A stretch of 64,000 nt of DNA from Thermoleophilaceae bacterium (GCA_040901445.1 JBBDYQ010000001.1:1-64000); one strand, 5' to 3'; shown: positions 50,101 to 57,671, numbered from the stretch's first letter. Numbers and translations are program-made. Notes: a model not told the origin generated them from the letters alone.

Positions 50101-50250
50101 GCCCACTCCGAGGAGGAGCTCACGCGGGTGCGCTCCACCGTGGCGGAGGTGGGCGAGGGCATCATGGCCCAGGAGTTCGAGCCCAAGCCCTCGCCCGAGA
50201 TCTGCTCGTTCTGCGACTACCGGATCATCTGCCCGGCGGCCGAGAAGTAG
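47134..50250 (+). CDS. UvrD-like helicase with Fe-S PD-(D/E)XK nuclease (AddB/AdnA-like)
   Basis: 1038 residues. Q-motif L-S-E-A-Q-R-Q-A-V, Walker A GGAGTGKT (27-34), motif II V-L-V-D-D-L-Q-D (usual V-D-E-x-Q-D), motif VI H-V-A-M-T-R-A-R. Motif V is altered (A-M-R-G-A-P-G-T-E-F). C-terminal RecB-like nuclease: A-S-D-I-E-T-Y-R-I-C-P, L-R-G-R-V-D-R-V-D and I-D-Y-K-T-G-K, ending with E-I-C-S-F-C-D-Y-R-I-I-C-P, Cys typical of an iron-sulfur nuclease. Such enzymes resect DNA double-strand breaks. The weakened motor motifs recall the non-motor subunit of AddAB/AdnAB, but no partner gene is adjacent. Confidence 0.88.
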   Translation: MHDPLDGLSEAQRQAVTHPAAPLLVTGGAGTGKTQVLLRRAAWLVGEGAPAESVLLLTRGAAAAGALRERLEALVDEPYEELRVDTFHHLCARLLREEALEAGLDPFFSPVSPADRLALLRERIDDLPLRHHEIRGNPAPLLGGFVSRIDRLKDEMVSAADCRRHAETLLHEAGSDADRAHADRELEFARVYFEHDRMLAARGVLGFGDLVLHAFRLLHEKPHVRRRAADRFRHVLVDDLQDLSFAQGVLLRVLCEQHRAVTAAGDEHQAVERLRGAGSKNLADFTREYEDVAVVALERSRRCATRILTPARAVARAQEPLRGEPGGKVRFWRCRSARAQAQAVAAECERLITGGVPPGEIGVLVRSVRAEGQVVASALEERAVPFRLTGAAAYFQRAEVRDVLAWMRLLADPSDSGAVVRALTRPPVELRSVDIARLTQLTRRRKLDMVSGVAVACEGPQLSPEGRERAQSFLKLYRAASRAFETMRPDAFMHRLIERIGLRRRQVFAAQADTVERLVNIAKLSDLAGMFMQREPQGTPRELARYLAAVAEAGLPEEEAVPTGLPGAVRVLAMRGAPGTEFEHVFVLGLTAGRMPGQPAPAGDGLPDAVARETLPPGGREAHERSMRNLLHVAMTRARKGLVLAWPEEPEARPSPFYEEARASAGAGDEIFEEELFGPAEGLHSTFRMMRDELLDTVSRVGGRLSEMRLDTYLDVSQAAARYFELLKVAALIERSKQGQSVAEALPEVNDILMQVATPEQRDALETSALDGWLRDAEKRERRRGFDTPETALESFIPRRGDGLMLSASDIETYRICPLKYKFARVFRIPQEPTINQRFGIVMHQVLERYHQSGRGSLEELMSLFEVCWRRNGFGGGSDDVQFREKAVAALNRYHQLDRDSAGEPVWFERSFSFKLGPHLLRGRVDRVDRLPDGSYELIDYKTGKAKTEGELQRDVQLSLYQMGARDSWQLETSAQSYYYVLENEKVPVAHSEEELTRVRSTVAEVGEGIMAQEFEPKPSPEICSFCDYRIICPAAEK

Positions 50251-50268
50251 CGCCGCCAGACGGGTGGA

Positions 50269-51153
50269 TCAGCCCTGCGGACCCTCGCCGCGCTGGCGCA
50301 GGAAGCGCTGGAACTCGCGCGCGATGGAGTCGGCCGACGGGATCCGTTCCTCGGCCGCGGCCGCCTCTTCCTCCTCGCTCTCGTCCAGCGTCTGCTCGAG
50401 CCGCTCGACGAAGGCCTTGACGTCGGGATCGCTGGCCACGGCGGCGTTGACCTGGCGGTCGTAGTCGGTGGCGGCCTCCTCCAGGTCCGTCGCGTCCACT
50501 GCCACGCCGGCGACGCCCTCGAAGTGGCGGATGAGCGCCAGTGCCGCCCGCGGGTTGGGCGTGGCGGCCACGTAGTGGGGGACCGACGCCCACAGGCTCG
50601 CGCTGGGGAACTCGCTCCCGGCGCACGCGGAATGGAGGATGCCGACGATGCCCGTGGGGCCCTCGTAGCTGGAGCGCTCGAGGCCGAGGCGCTCGACGAG
50701 CCCATCCTCGGTGGCGAAGCCGGTGATGGTGGTCGGCCGGCTGTGTGGGAGGTCGGAGAGGAGCGCCCCGAGCGTCACGATCATGCTGGCCTCCACCTGC
50801 TGGGCCACGTCCACGACCGCCTCGGTGAATGCGCGCCAGCGGGTGGAGGGCTCCATGCCCTGGAGCAGGACGAGGTCGCAGTCCGCGCCCGGCACCTCGG
50901 CTCCGAAGAACGTGTTGGCCGGCCACTCGATGCGGCGTTCGCGGCCCTCGGCGAGGGTGATCGTCGGCCGGATGGCCGTGAAGTCGAAGAACTCCTCGGG
51001 GTCGATGGAGGCGAACTCCTCGGCGCCGAAGCTCTCGATGAGGAAGCCCAGTGCGGCGGTGGCGGACTCGCCGGCATCGTTCCAGCCCTTGAACGCGGCG
51101 ACGACCACCGGACGGCGAAGGGTCGGGCGGTCGCTCCAGATGACCGGGTCCAT
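50269..51153 (-). CDS. PAC2 family protein
   Basis: 294 residues from ATG 51153. PAC2/proteasome-assembly-chaperone pattern: V-V-V-A-A-F-K-G-W-N-D-A-G, D-F-T-A-I-R-P, L-V-L-L-Q-G-M-E-P and T-L-G-A-L-L. An acidic C-terminal tail (about 265-285, many Glu). Bacterial PAC2 proteins occur in actinobacteria and are of unclear role, sometimes linked to proteasome genes. Its -10 TACCGT lies 7 bases upstream. Confidence 0.87.
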   Translation of the reverse strand: MDPVIWSDRPTLRRPVVVAAFKGWNDAGESATAALGFLIESFGAEEFASIDPEEFFDFTAIRPTITLAEGRERRIEWPANTFFGAEVPGADCDLVLLQGMEPSTRWRAFTEAVVDVAQQVEASMIVTLGALLSDLPHSRPTTITGFATEDGLVERLGLERSSYEGPTGIVGILHSACAGSEFPSASLWASVPHYVAATPNPRAALALIRHFEGVAGVAVDATDLEEAATDYDRQVNAAVASDPDVKAFVERLEQTLDESEEEEAAAAEERIPSADSIAREFQRFLRQRGEGPQG

Positions 51154-51160
51154 CGGAATG

Positions 51161-51166
51161 ACGGTA
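51161..51166 (-). promoter_or_regulatory. -10 box TACCGT, leaderless-type
   Basis: Minus strand TACCGT ends exactly 7 bases before ATG 51153. Confidence 0.55.
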
Positions 51167-51223
51167 GCGGAGGGGTGAACCCCCGACGACGACGGCGTCC
51201 GGTGCGAGACGCAAGATGGAGGC

Positions 51224-52144
51224 GTGGCCCCCGCCGCCCTCGACCAGCCGCAAATCGCCGATCTCCGCCCCGGGATGGCCATCGAGGGCGTGTACGCATG
51301 CACGCGCAAGGACCGCCTCACCACGAAGGCGGGCGCGCCCTACCTGGCGCTGGAGCTGCGCGACCGCTCGGGGGCGCTCGCGGGCCGGGCGTTCCGCGAC
51401 GCGGACTTCCTCGCGGGTCAGTTCGAGCGCGGGGAGCTGGTGTGGGTGTCCGGCCGGGTGGAGCGCTTCCGGGACGAGCTGCAGGCCGAGCTCTCCGCCA
51501 TCCGGCGGTCCGAGGACGAAGCGGTGGCGCCCGAGGCCTTCCTGCCGGTGGCCTACCGCGACCTCGACGAGCTCGACGGCTTCCTGGAGCATCTCGCCCG
51601 CGAGGAGGTGTACGACCGCGACTACCGCCGGCTGCTCGAGGCCTTCCTGCTCGACGAGGCGTTCCGGGCCGAGTTCCGGCGCGCGCCCTGCACGCGGCAC
51701 GGCCATCACGCCTACCTCGGCGGTCTGATCGAGCACACGGTGGCGGTGGGCACTCTCGCCACGGAGCTGCGCACGCTGCACCCCCGCCTGAACTCGGACC
51801 TCGTCATCTGCGCCGCGCTCCTGCACGACATCGGCAAGACGAGGGCTTTCGCGCTCGGCGCGGAGATTGCGCTGAGCGAGGAGGGCAGGCTGCTTGGCCA
51901 CGTCGCGCTCGGCAACGCCATGGTGGCGGAGCGCGCGGCGCGGGTCGGTGATCTGCCGCGGGAGAAGATGCTCGCCCTCGCCCACTGCATCCTCACCCAC
52001 CACGGGGCGGACGCCGTGCCGGGGCGGCGCTTCGCATCGGCCGAGGCGCTGGCGGTCTACCGGCTCAATGCTCTCGATGCCGGCGTCAAGGGCGCGCTCG
52101 AGGCCGGGGTCACGCGCGTGGCCTCTTCTCCCCCACGCCCTTGA
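51224..52144 (+). CDS. OB-fold plus HD-domain protein, second YhaM-like paralogue
   Basis: 306 residues from GTG 51224. N-terminal OB domain (about 15-95), then HD domain (about 155-295) with T-R-H-G-H-H, G-L-I-E-H, L-L-H-D-I-G-K and C-I-L-T-H-H-G. Same layout as 5478-6464 but more diverged. Predicted 3'-5' exonuclease on RNA or ssDNA. Ends overlapping the convergent methyltransferase by 35 bases. Confidence 0.83.
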   Translation: MAPAALDQPQIADLRPGMAIEGVYACTRKDRLTTKAGAPYLALELRDRSGALAGRAFRDADFLAGQFERGELVWVSGRVERFRDELQAELSAIRRSEDEAVAPEAFLPVAYRDLDELDGFLEHLAREEVYDRDYRRLLEAFLLDEAFRAEFRRAPCTRHGHHAYLGGLIEHTVAVGTLATELRTLHPRLNSDLVICAALLHDIGKTRAFALGAEIALSEEGRLLGHVALGNAMVAERAARVGDLPREKMLALAHCILTHHGADAVPGRRFASAEALAVYRLNALDAGVKGALEAGVTRVASSPPRP

Positions 52145-52925
52145 AGAACGTGTAGGAGAAGACGCCGTCCGCCTCGGTCGTCCGGTGGAGGTCCTGGACG
52201 CCTGCGTCGAAGTCAGCCGGCTCGATGAGACCCGCCTCGATCGCGGACTCGCGGATGCCCTCGATCATCGCGGTGAACGTCTTCCTCGTGAAGCCATCGA
52301 CCAGGTCGGGGCGGCTCGCGTCCACATACACCATCCGGGGGGAGACATGGACCGCGTCGAAGCCCGCCTCGACCATCAGCGGGTAGACCTGCCGGCCGAT
52401 CAACGAGTCGCCCCCGGCCTCCCGCTGCAGCTCGACCTGGCACTGGATCGCCGCGTGGGCCGCGGCGCTGTCGGGATGGAAGTAGGCCGACCCGTGATCG
52501 CCCTCGATGACGGTGATGCTGCCGCCGGGCCTGAGCAGCGTCTCGAGGAGCGCCAAGGCCTCGACGGGCCGCGCGAGGTGCTCAAGGACGAAGCAGACGA
52601 AGACATGGTCGAAGGACTCGGCGTCGAAGGGCAGAGCGAAGATGTCGGCCTGCCGGAGCTCCACGTTGGTGAGTCCGGCCTCCTCGGCCCTCCGCGTGGC
52701 TTCGGCGATCGAGTCCGGGGAGACGTCAACCGACGTGAAGCGGGCATCCGGGCTGCGCTGGGCCAGGGTGATCGTCTGGGCGCCGATCCCGCACCCGGCC
52801 TCCAGCACCGTGCTCCCGCCGGGGTATGCGGTGTCGCGGTGGAGCAGGTCGACCAGCGTTCCGGCCTGATCCTGCAGGCGCTCGTTCTCCCGCGGCTGAT
52901 AGCCGTGAACGTAGCCTCGGCTCAT
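52110..52925 (-). CDS. Class I SAM-dependent methyltransferase
   Basis: 271 residues from ATG 52925. N-terminal Y-V-H-G-Y-Q-P-R-E lead-in, SAM motif I V-L-E-A-G-C-G-I-G-A (about 40-49), motif II S-V-D-V-S-P-D, and D-H-V-F-V-C-F-V-L-E-H-L. Substrate not evident. The -10 TAACGT sits exactly 7 bases before the ATG. Confidence 0.85.
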   Translation of the reverse strand: MSRGYVHGYQPRENERLQDQAGTLVDLLHRDTAYPGGSTVLEAGCGIGAQTITLAQRSPDARFTSVDVSPDSIAEATRRAEEAGLTNVELRQADIFALPFDAESFDHVFVCFVLEHLARPVEALALLETLLRPGGSITVIEGDHGSAYFHPDSAAAHAAIQCQVELQREAGGDSLIGRQVYPLMVEAGFDAVHVSPRMVYVDASRPDLVDGFTRKTFTAMIEGIRESAIEAGLIEPADFDAGVQDLHRTTEADGVFSYTFFKGVGEKRPRA

Positions 52926-52932
52926 GGGGCGA

Positions 52933-52938
52933 ACGTTA
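52933..52938 (-). promoter_or_regulatory. -10 box TAACGT, leaderless-type
   Basis: Minus strand TAACGT ends exactly 7 bases before ATG 52925. Confidence 0.55.
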
Positions 52939-52960
52939 GCCCGGCCGGGCAAGGGCGCAG

Positions 52961-53461
52961 CTAGGACTCCGTGCCGTCGATGACCCACGTCCCGTCCTCG
53001 CGGACGAGGTTGAACGTGGTCTCGACGTTGGAGAAGTCGTCGCTGATGACGGCGCTTGCTGTGTCCCCGTCGACCCTGAAGCCCGACGTGATGATGTCGT
53101 CCTCGCCGTACTGGGGCTTGGTGTGGGACTGCTCGAAGAGCTCGCAGCGCTCCTCGCGGGTGTCGCCCACGAAGGACTGCTCCTCGAGGAACTTGTCCGA
53201 CATCAGATCGCAGGGGCCCTCGAGCAGCCAGGTGACGAGGGTCTCGCGGATGGCCTCCTCATCGTCCTCCGAAGCGGGGCCGCCGGCGGTCTCGCCCGTG
53301 TCGGTGGGCTCCGCCTCGGTGGGCGTGCTCTGAGTGGTGGCAGGCTGCGACTCCGTGGTGGGCGTCGTGGCGTCCGCGGCCGGCTCCTTGTCCTCGTCAT
53401 CACCCCCGCAACCGGTGACGAAGAGGGCGAGGGCGGCGGTGACGATGGCGAGGTGGCGCAT
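52961..53461 (-). CDS. Small lipoprotein with NTF2-like domain
   Basis: 166 residues from ATG 53461. Lipobox V-T-G-C (Cys18), then Gly/Asp and a Thr/Pro/Ser-rich tether (about 25-65), and a C-terminal domain (about 70-166) with E-A-I-R-E-T-L-V-T-W-L and a late G-T-W-V-I-D-G, suggestive of an NTF2/SnoaL-like or DUF4878-type fold. Surface lipoprotein of unknown role. Divergent from the selenocysteine tRNA. Confidence 0.75.
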   Translation of the reverse strand: MRHLAIVTAALALFVTGCGGDDEDKEPAADATTPTTESQPATTQSTPTEAEPTDTGETAGGPASEDDEEAIRETLVTWLLEGPCDLMSDKFLEEQSFVGDTREERCELFEQSHTKPQYGEDDIITSGFRVDGDTASAVISDDFSNVETTFNLVREDGTWVIDGTES

Positions 53462-53470
53462 GAGCGGGCC

Positions 53471-53476
53471 ACAGTA
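53471..53476 (-). promoter_or_regulatory. -10 box TACTGT, leaderless-type
   Basis: Minus strand TACTGT ends 9 bases before ATG 53461. Confidence 0.45.
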
Positions 53477-53596
53477 ACCGGGGCGCCGCGCACGACTTGT
53501 TACCTGATGCTTACCGGATGGTCGCCGAGCGGGGCCGCGATCCGCGATCTCCGCCCAAGCGTCCACTTCCCCGGCTCCTCGCCACCCGGCGCCGAC

Positions 53597-53602
53597 TAAT
53601 CT
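53597..53602 (+). promoter_or_regulatory. tRNA-Sec -10 box TAATCT
   Basis: TAATCT ends 7 bases before the first base of the tRNA (53610), so transcription should start at, or within a base of, G1 of the mature tRNA. Confidence 0.6.
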
Positions 53603-53609
53603 CGCCCGC

Positions 53610-53702
53610 GGAGCGGCAGGGGTCTGGTGGCCCATCCGGTCTTCAAAACCGGCAGGGCGGAGCAGCCCTCCGCTTGGATGGTTCGATTCCATCGCCGCTC
53701 CG
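53610..53702 (+). tRNA. selC: Selenocysteine tRNA (anticodon UCA)
   Basis: About 93 bases. Eight-base acceptor stem GGAGCGGC (53610-53617) with GCCGCTCC (53694-53701), plus discriminator G 53702; CCA not encoded. D-stem of five to six pairs with a tight TGGT loop, anticodon stem CCGGT/ACCGG (53636-53640, 53648-53652) with loop CTTCAAA giving anticodon TCA (53643-53645). Long variable arm GCGGAG/CTCCGC (53657-53662, 53668-53673). T-arm GATGG-TTCGATT-CCATC (53677-53693). The 8+5 acceptor/T-stem, long variable arm and UCA anticodon define tRNA-Sec. No selenoprotein or selABD gene is seen in this window. Confidence 0.95.
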
Positions 53703-53704
53703 TG

Positions 53705-53730
53705 GGCGCCGGCGTGAGAGCGTCGGCGCC
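53705..53730. terminator. Hairpin downstream of tRNA-Sec
   Basis: Ten-base arms GGCGCCGGCG (53705-53714) and CGTCGGCGCC (53721-53730), one G-U pair, loop TGAGAG. Likely ends the tRNA transcript. Confidence 0.7.
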
Positions 53731-53771
53731 GCTCAGCAGCGACGGGGCAGCCAGCCGGCGATCCGGGCGAG

Positions 53772-54044
53772 CTACGCCGCCGCGTAGCGCTTGGCGCTGC
53801 GGGCCCGCGCCTTGGCCGCCTCGACCTCGCGGTCCTTGGGCGGCGCCGAGGTCACGAACTCGTCGAGCAGGCGCGTGGAGGCCTCGGTGACGGCGTCCAC
53901 GGCGCGCTCGAACGCCTCTTCGTTGGCGCGCGACGGCTTTGTGGAGCCGCTGATCTTGCGGACGTACTGGAGGGCCGCGTTGCGGATCTCGTCATCGCTG
54001 GCGGACGGCTCGAAGTTGTGGAGGGTGCGGATATTGCGACACAT
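53772..54044 (-). CDS. DUF2277 protein
   Basis: 90 residues from ATG 54044. Strongly conserved DUF2277 start M-C-R-N-I-R-T-L-H-N-F-E-P, then A-L-Q-Y-V-R-K-I-S-G and A-N-E-E-A-F. Function unknown; the N-terminal Cys is invariant in the family as remembered. Its -10 box TAGCCT begins with the TAG stop of the upstream MepA-like gene. Confidence 0.92.
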   Translation of the reverse strand: MCRNIRTLHNFEPSASDDEIRNAALQYVRKISGSTKPSRANEEAFERAVDAVTEASTRLLDEFVTSAPPKDREVEAAKARARSAKRYAAA

Positions 54045-54051
54045 GCAGAAG

Positions 54052-54057
54052 AGGCTA
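54052..54057 (-). promoter_or_regulatory. -10 box TAGCCT, leaderless-type
   Basis: Minus strand TAGCCT (54057-54052) ends 7 bases before ATG 54044 and contains the stop codon of the preceding gene. Confidence 0.55.
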
Positions 54058-54774
54058 CCCGGCGACGCGCACGTGCAGGTGGTTGTCATGGCCGGCCGCC
54101 TCCCGCACCACGCTGCGCGGCCCGCGAAGCCCGGTGGACGGGCCCACGAGGATCTCCGACGCGCCCGCGCGGACCAGCGCGTCCACGAGGTCCTGGGCGA
54201 GGCGGCGGTCCATGTCGGCGACGAGCAGCGCCGGGCGTTCGCGCCCGTCGCGGCGCGGGTGGTAGAGGTCGGCGTCGAGGCCGTTCTGGTGGCTCGCGTG
54301 CCCCACGATGCCGTAGCGGGGGCCGAAGTCGCCGCCGCGCGGGCGGCTGAGGTCGCCGATCCCCACGCGGGGTGCGCCGGGATGCTCGTGCGCGTAGCCC
54401 GCGAGAGCGCGCAGCAGGACGCGGACGAGCCGGTCGCTGCCGTGGCGGCGCCAGGCGCGGTTGGGTGAGCGGCTGTGGATCGGGTCCCAGGTGAAGTAGT
54501 CGCTGCCCTCCGCGGGTAGGCGGATGCCCCGGAGGAGGCGGCCGTCCTCGGGAGTCCCGAGGGCGCGGGAGCGGCGCCAGCGGATGCCGGGCGCGGCGGG
54601 CGGCGGCTCGGCCTCGACGGTGACGGGTGCCCCCTCGCCGGGCGGCGGAGCGGCCGGGACCCGCGCCGCGGGGGCCGGGGCCTCCCGCGTGTCAGGGAAT
54701 GCCGAGGCGGCGAAGGCGGCGCCCGCGACGAGCGCAGCACACGCGAGGACCACGATGGGGAGGCGGCGGACCAT
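54055..54774 (-). CDS. Secreted MepA-like murein endopeptidase, second paralogue
   Basis: 239 residues from ATG 54774. Signal/anchor (about 5-25), Pro/Ala-rich linker, then the same domain as 12162-12851: T-P-E-D-G-R-L-L-R-G-I-R-L, Y-F-T-W-D-P, G-I-G-D-L-S-R, G-H-A-S-H-Q-N-G-L-D-A-D-L and C-terminal G-H-D-N-H-L-H-V-R-V. Here the usual D-V-D is D-A-D. Two M74-type endopeptidases in one window suggest a lineage-expanded cell-wall hydrolase family. Confidence 0.82.
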   Translation of the reverse strand: MVRRLPIVVLACAALVAGAAFAASAFPDTREAPAPAARVPAAPPPGEGAPVTVEAEPPPAAPGIRWRRSRALGTPEDGRLLRGIRLPAEGSDYFTWDPIHSRSPNRAWRRHGSDRLVRVLLRALAGYAHEHPGAPRVGIGDLSRPRGGDFGPRYGIVGHASHQNGLDADLYHPRRDGRERPALLVADMDRRLAQDLVDALVRAGASEILVGPSTGLRGPRSVVREAAGHDNHLHVRVAG

Positions 54775-54806
54775 GAGCCGGCGCGCGAGGATAGGCGCGC
54801 CGGCTC
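54775..54806. promoter_or_regulatory. Inverted repeat enclosing the mepA-like -10 box
   Basis: Perfect 12-base arms (54775-54786, 54795-54806), GAGCCGGCGCGC type, around an 8-base loop that holds the minus-strand TATCCT (54793-54788), 13 bases before ATG 54774. Possible operator or leader hairpin. The rest of the gap (54807-54961) shows only short GGCC-rich repeats and no gene. Confidence 0.5.
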
Positions 54807-54961
54807 AAGCCCGGATAAAGGAGCCGAGACTCAGGCAGCCGGCGTCCGATGCGGTCCGCCGGCGAGCCTGCCGAGGAGCACGGCTACGCCGACGTGCGGA
54901 CGACCACTGGCCGCGGCAGCCGCGCCCGCGCTGAGCCAAGGCCAAGGCCGAGGCCGGGGCC

Positions 54962-57622
54962 TCAGCGCACGCGCACGGCGCGCGTGAGCACGTGCCGGCG
55001 CTCGCCGGCGACCGCCTCGACCTCGACCTCGTAGCGGCCGCGGGCGAGGCCGTGCACGGGGATTGCGCGGGCACGGCGGGAGGAGGAGACGCGCCGGCGC
55101 GCGCTGCCCACCCGGCGGCCGGCCCGGGTGACGCGCACGGTGACGGTGGAACGGCGGCGCGTGCGGACCGAGACGCTCATGGATCCGCGGCGGCGGGCGT
55201 CGCGCACCGCAAGCGAGCGGAACAGCCGGCCTGAGGAGCGGCGCGTGTAGCCGCGACCGAGGTCGCGGACGGCGAGCGGCTCGCGGCGGAGCTCGGACTC
55301 GCAGAAGGGCGGGTCCACCCACTCCTTGCGGGAGAACATGCGCGTCTGGTCCGAGTACCAGGGCGACTCGGGGTTCGAGGACTGCGAGTAGGTGAGGATC
55401 GTGCGGGCGTCGGGGCAGCCCCCGTCGACCTCGACCGCCTGCACGTAGCTCGAGCCGTGCGGCACGTTGTCGTAGCCGTTCTCGGGGTCCCAGCTGACGT
55501 TGATCGCGTTGAACACGCCCACCGTGCCGGGGCCGCCGTGGATGGGGATGCGCTCGTCGCCGCGCTGCTCGTACTGGAAGTCGCGCAGCGGCGCGTCGAG
55601 CGGGATGCCGGCGCCGCGCAGGTCGGCCACCGCGTCGCGCAGCGCCTGGCGCACGAGCGGGCTCGACGTGTTGAGGCCGCTCGGCGTGTTCACCGGGTCA
55701 CCGGCCGAGAAGGCGTCGCGCCAGGGCGAGATCAGCGGGCCGCCGACCGGCAGCGGGGATGACAGCGCGCGGCTGGCGAAGCGCCGGAACAGCAGCGCGC
55801 CGCGCGAGTCGAGGTCGTCGCGCAGGTCCCACGCGGCGAGCACGTCGCAGGCCTCGCCGAGCGAGCCGTCCCCGCGGCAGACGCCCACCAGCTCGTCGCG
55901 CCACTGCTCGCCCAGGTACTGGCGGTTGTTGAAGACGGCGTCCTGCAGCTGCTGCCGGGTGAAGCCGCGGCCTTCCAGCCCGTCCGAGCCGTCCAGGCGC
56001 TGCTGCACGATGCGCAGGCCGAGGCGCGTGCGCGGGGCGCGTGCGGTGCGCTCGTCGCCGATGACCAGGTCGTAGCCCTCCAGCGGCTGCTCCGGGTTGG
56101 TGAGCCAGTACGAGTCGTTCATGTTCGACACGTAGTCGTCGCGCAGCAGAGCCGGCATCCGGCCGGGGCCGAGGATGCCCGGCGCGGCCGCGTCGGGGTC
56201 GCTGCCCCAGGCGCAGTCGCCGCGGGAGCCGTCGAGGATCTGCACCCGCAGCAGCGGGTTGGTGGCGATGCCGAGCGGGGCGCTGCAGCGCGCCACGTGC
56301 TCGTCGGTGGCGTGCGGCACCGCTCCGATGTCGGCGTAGTAGGCCTTGCCCGCGGAGTCGGCCGCGATCGTGTTGACCCATGGGATGCCCTGGTACTCGC
56401 GGAGGATGCCGTCGAGCTCCGACACGCTGTGCGCCTGGTTGGTGAGGAAGAAGTGGTTGAGGTAGCGGAAGTTGTTCGCGTTGACGTCGCCGAGCGAGTA
56501 GCCGCTGGCGGGCGTCCAGGGGAAGATCGGCAGCCCGAGGATGGCCGTGATCATCGGGCCGTACTCGGTGGCGTAGAGCGTGCGCGTGCGCTCCTCCAGG
56601 CCGCCGTCCTCGCGCTTGGCCATCACCGAGACGCGCGTGGCGCTCATCTCGCGCGGCTCGCCGTCGACGAGGTAGGTGGTGGCCGAGCCGGGCGCGAGCT
56701 TGACCTCGAACGGCGTGAAGCGGCGGGCCGTGGAGACCGTGTGGCTCCACGCGAGGTCGCGGTTGTAGCCGATGAGCACGAGCGGGACCCCGAAGAGGGC
56801 CCCGCCGGAGACGTCGACCTTGCCGGGGATGGTGAGGTGCGCCTGATAGAAGCGCTCGGCCCCGTCCCAGGGGAAGTGCGGGTTGCCCAGCAGCAGGCCC
56901 TTGCCGCTCTGGGTGCCGGCCGACCCCAGGCCCACGGCATTGGAGCCGATGCCGCCCAGCAGCTCGTCGAAGGCCCCGGGCGCGAGGTTGCCGAGCTCGG
57001 TGCGCTGGCGGCGCTGCGCGGCGGCCGCGGCGCCGGGGTCGAGCAGCGGAGCCGCGGAGCCGATGCCGTCGATGGCCACGCCGCTCGAGGCGAGCAGGGC
57101 GAGCTGGTAGAAGCGCCGGTACACGTCGATCTCCGTGATCGGGCGCACCCACTCCTCGCCTCGGCAGCGGGGGTCGGTGATGTTCTCGACACCCGTGTCG
57201 GCCAGCCACGCGTTGTAGCCGGCCACGTAGCCGCGCACGGCCTCGCGGATCTCGTCCAGCGGCCCGTCCGGCGGCGGCTGCGCCAGCAGCCGCTCCACGG
57301 TGCCCTCCTCGATGATCCGCTTGTAGAAGAAGTCGGAGTTGAGGTTGTTCGGGTTGGTGCCGTTGCCACGGAAGGCGTACGACCCGTCGGGCCCGAAGAA
57401 GCGCGAGCGCTCGGCGTTGACCGTCACGTAGGAGTCGGCGATCACGCAGACGTTGTCCTGCGCGAACGCGTAGGCGTAGCCGTATCCGAGGTCGTCCCAG
57501 TCCGCCGCCACGATGTGCGGGATGCCGTGCTCGCCGCGCTTGATCGTCACGTCGTAGCGCTCGGCCGCGAGCGCGCCCGACGGCAGCACGAGGAGCGCAA
57601 GGAGAGCCAGCGCGAGCCGCAT
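54962..57622 (-). CDS. Penicillin acylase family (Ntn) amidohydrolase
   Basis: 886 residues from ATG 57622. Signal peptide (cleavage near A-L-A-A-E, residue 20). The alpha part is followed by the autocleavage site G-G-I-G-S-N-A-V-G-L-G with nucleophile Ser227, then G-L-L-L-G-N-P-H-F-P-W and later W-V-N-T-I-A-A-D, N-D-S-Y-W-L-T-N, typical of penicillin G / aculeacin / AHL acylases. The last about 100 residues are an added Arg-rich beta module. Exported amide hydrolase; quorum-signal or antibiotic acyl cleavage is possible. Confidence 0.92.
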   Translation of the reverse strand: MRLALALLALLVLPSGALAAERYDVTIKRGEHGIPHIVAADWDDLGYGYAYAFAQDNVCVIADSYVTVNAERSRFFGPDGSYAFRGNGTNPNNLNSDFFYKRIIEEGTVERLLAQPPPDGPLDEIREAVRGYVAGYNAWLADTGVENITDPRCRGEEWVRPITEIDVYRRFYQLALLASSGVAIDGIGSAAPLLDPGAAAAAQRRQRTELGNLAPGAFDELLGGIGSNAVGLGSAGTQSGKGLLLGNPHFPWDGAERFYQAHLTIPGKVDVSGGALFGVPLVLIGYNRDLAWSHTVSTARRFTPFEVKLAPGSATTYLVDGEPREMSATRVSVMAKREDGGLEERTRTLYATEYGPMITAILGLPIFPWTPASGYSLGDVNANNFRYLNHFFLTNQAHSVSELDGILREYQGIPWVNTIAADSAGKAYYADIGAVPHATDEHVARCSAPLGIATNPLLRVQILDGSRGDCAWGSDPDAAAPGILGPGRMPALLRDDYVSNMNDSYWLTNPEQPLEGYDLVIGDERTARAPRTRLGLRIVQQRLDGSDGLEGRGFTRQQLQDAVFNNRQYLGEQWRDELVGVCRGDGSLGEACDVLAAWDLRDDLDSRGALLFRRFASRALSSPLPVGGPLISPWRDAFSAGDPVNTPSGLNTSSPLVRQALRDAVADLRGAGIPLDAPLRDFQYEQRGDERIPIHGGPGTVGVFNAINVSWDPENGYDNVPHGSSYVQAVEVDGGCPDARTILTYSQSSNPESPWYSDQTRMFSRKEWVDPPFCESELRREPLAVRDLGRGYTRRSSGRLFRSLAVRDARRRGSMSVSVRTRRRSTVTVRVTRAGRRVGSARRRVSSSRRARAIPVHGLARGRYEVEVEAVAGERRHVLTRAVRVR

Positions 57623-57631
57623 CGTCGAACG

Positions 57632-57637
57632 AGCGTA
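57632..57637 (-). promoter_or_regulatory. -10 box TACGCT, leaderless-type
   Basis: Minus strand TACGCT ends 9 bases before ATG 57622. Confidence 0.5.
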
Positions 57638-57671
57638 GCCGAGGGGGTGGCGTTCCGGCGCCGGTCCCCGC

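Noticed and set aside
47119-50106. 995-codon minus-strand frame under the helicase-nuclease
   Set aside because: Motifs for UvrD and the PD-(D/E)XK nuclease are all on the plus strand; the antisense is compositional.
53610-54044. Selenoprotein gene next to tRNA-Sec
   Set aside because: Neighbouring genes (lipoprotein, DUF2277, MepA-like) read through without an in-frame TGA needing Sec.
53772-54740. 322-codon minus frame joining DUF2277 with upstream sequence
   Set aside because: The upstream part is out of frame with the MepA-like gene; DUF2277 has its canonical start at 54044 with its own -10 box.
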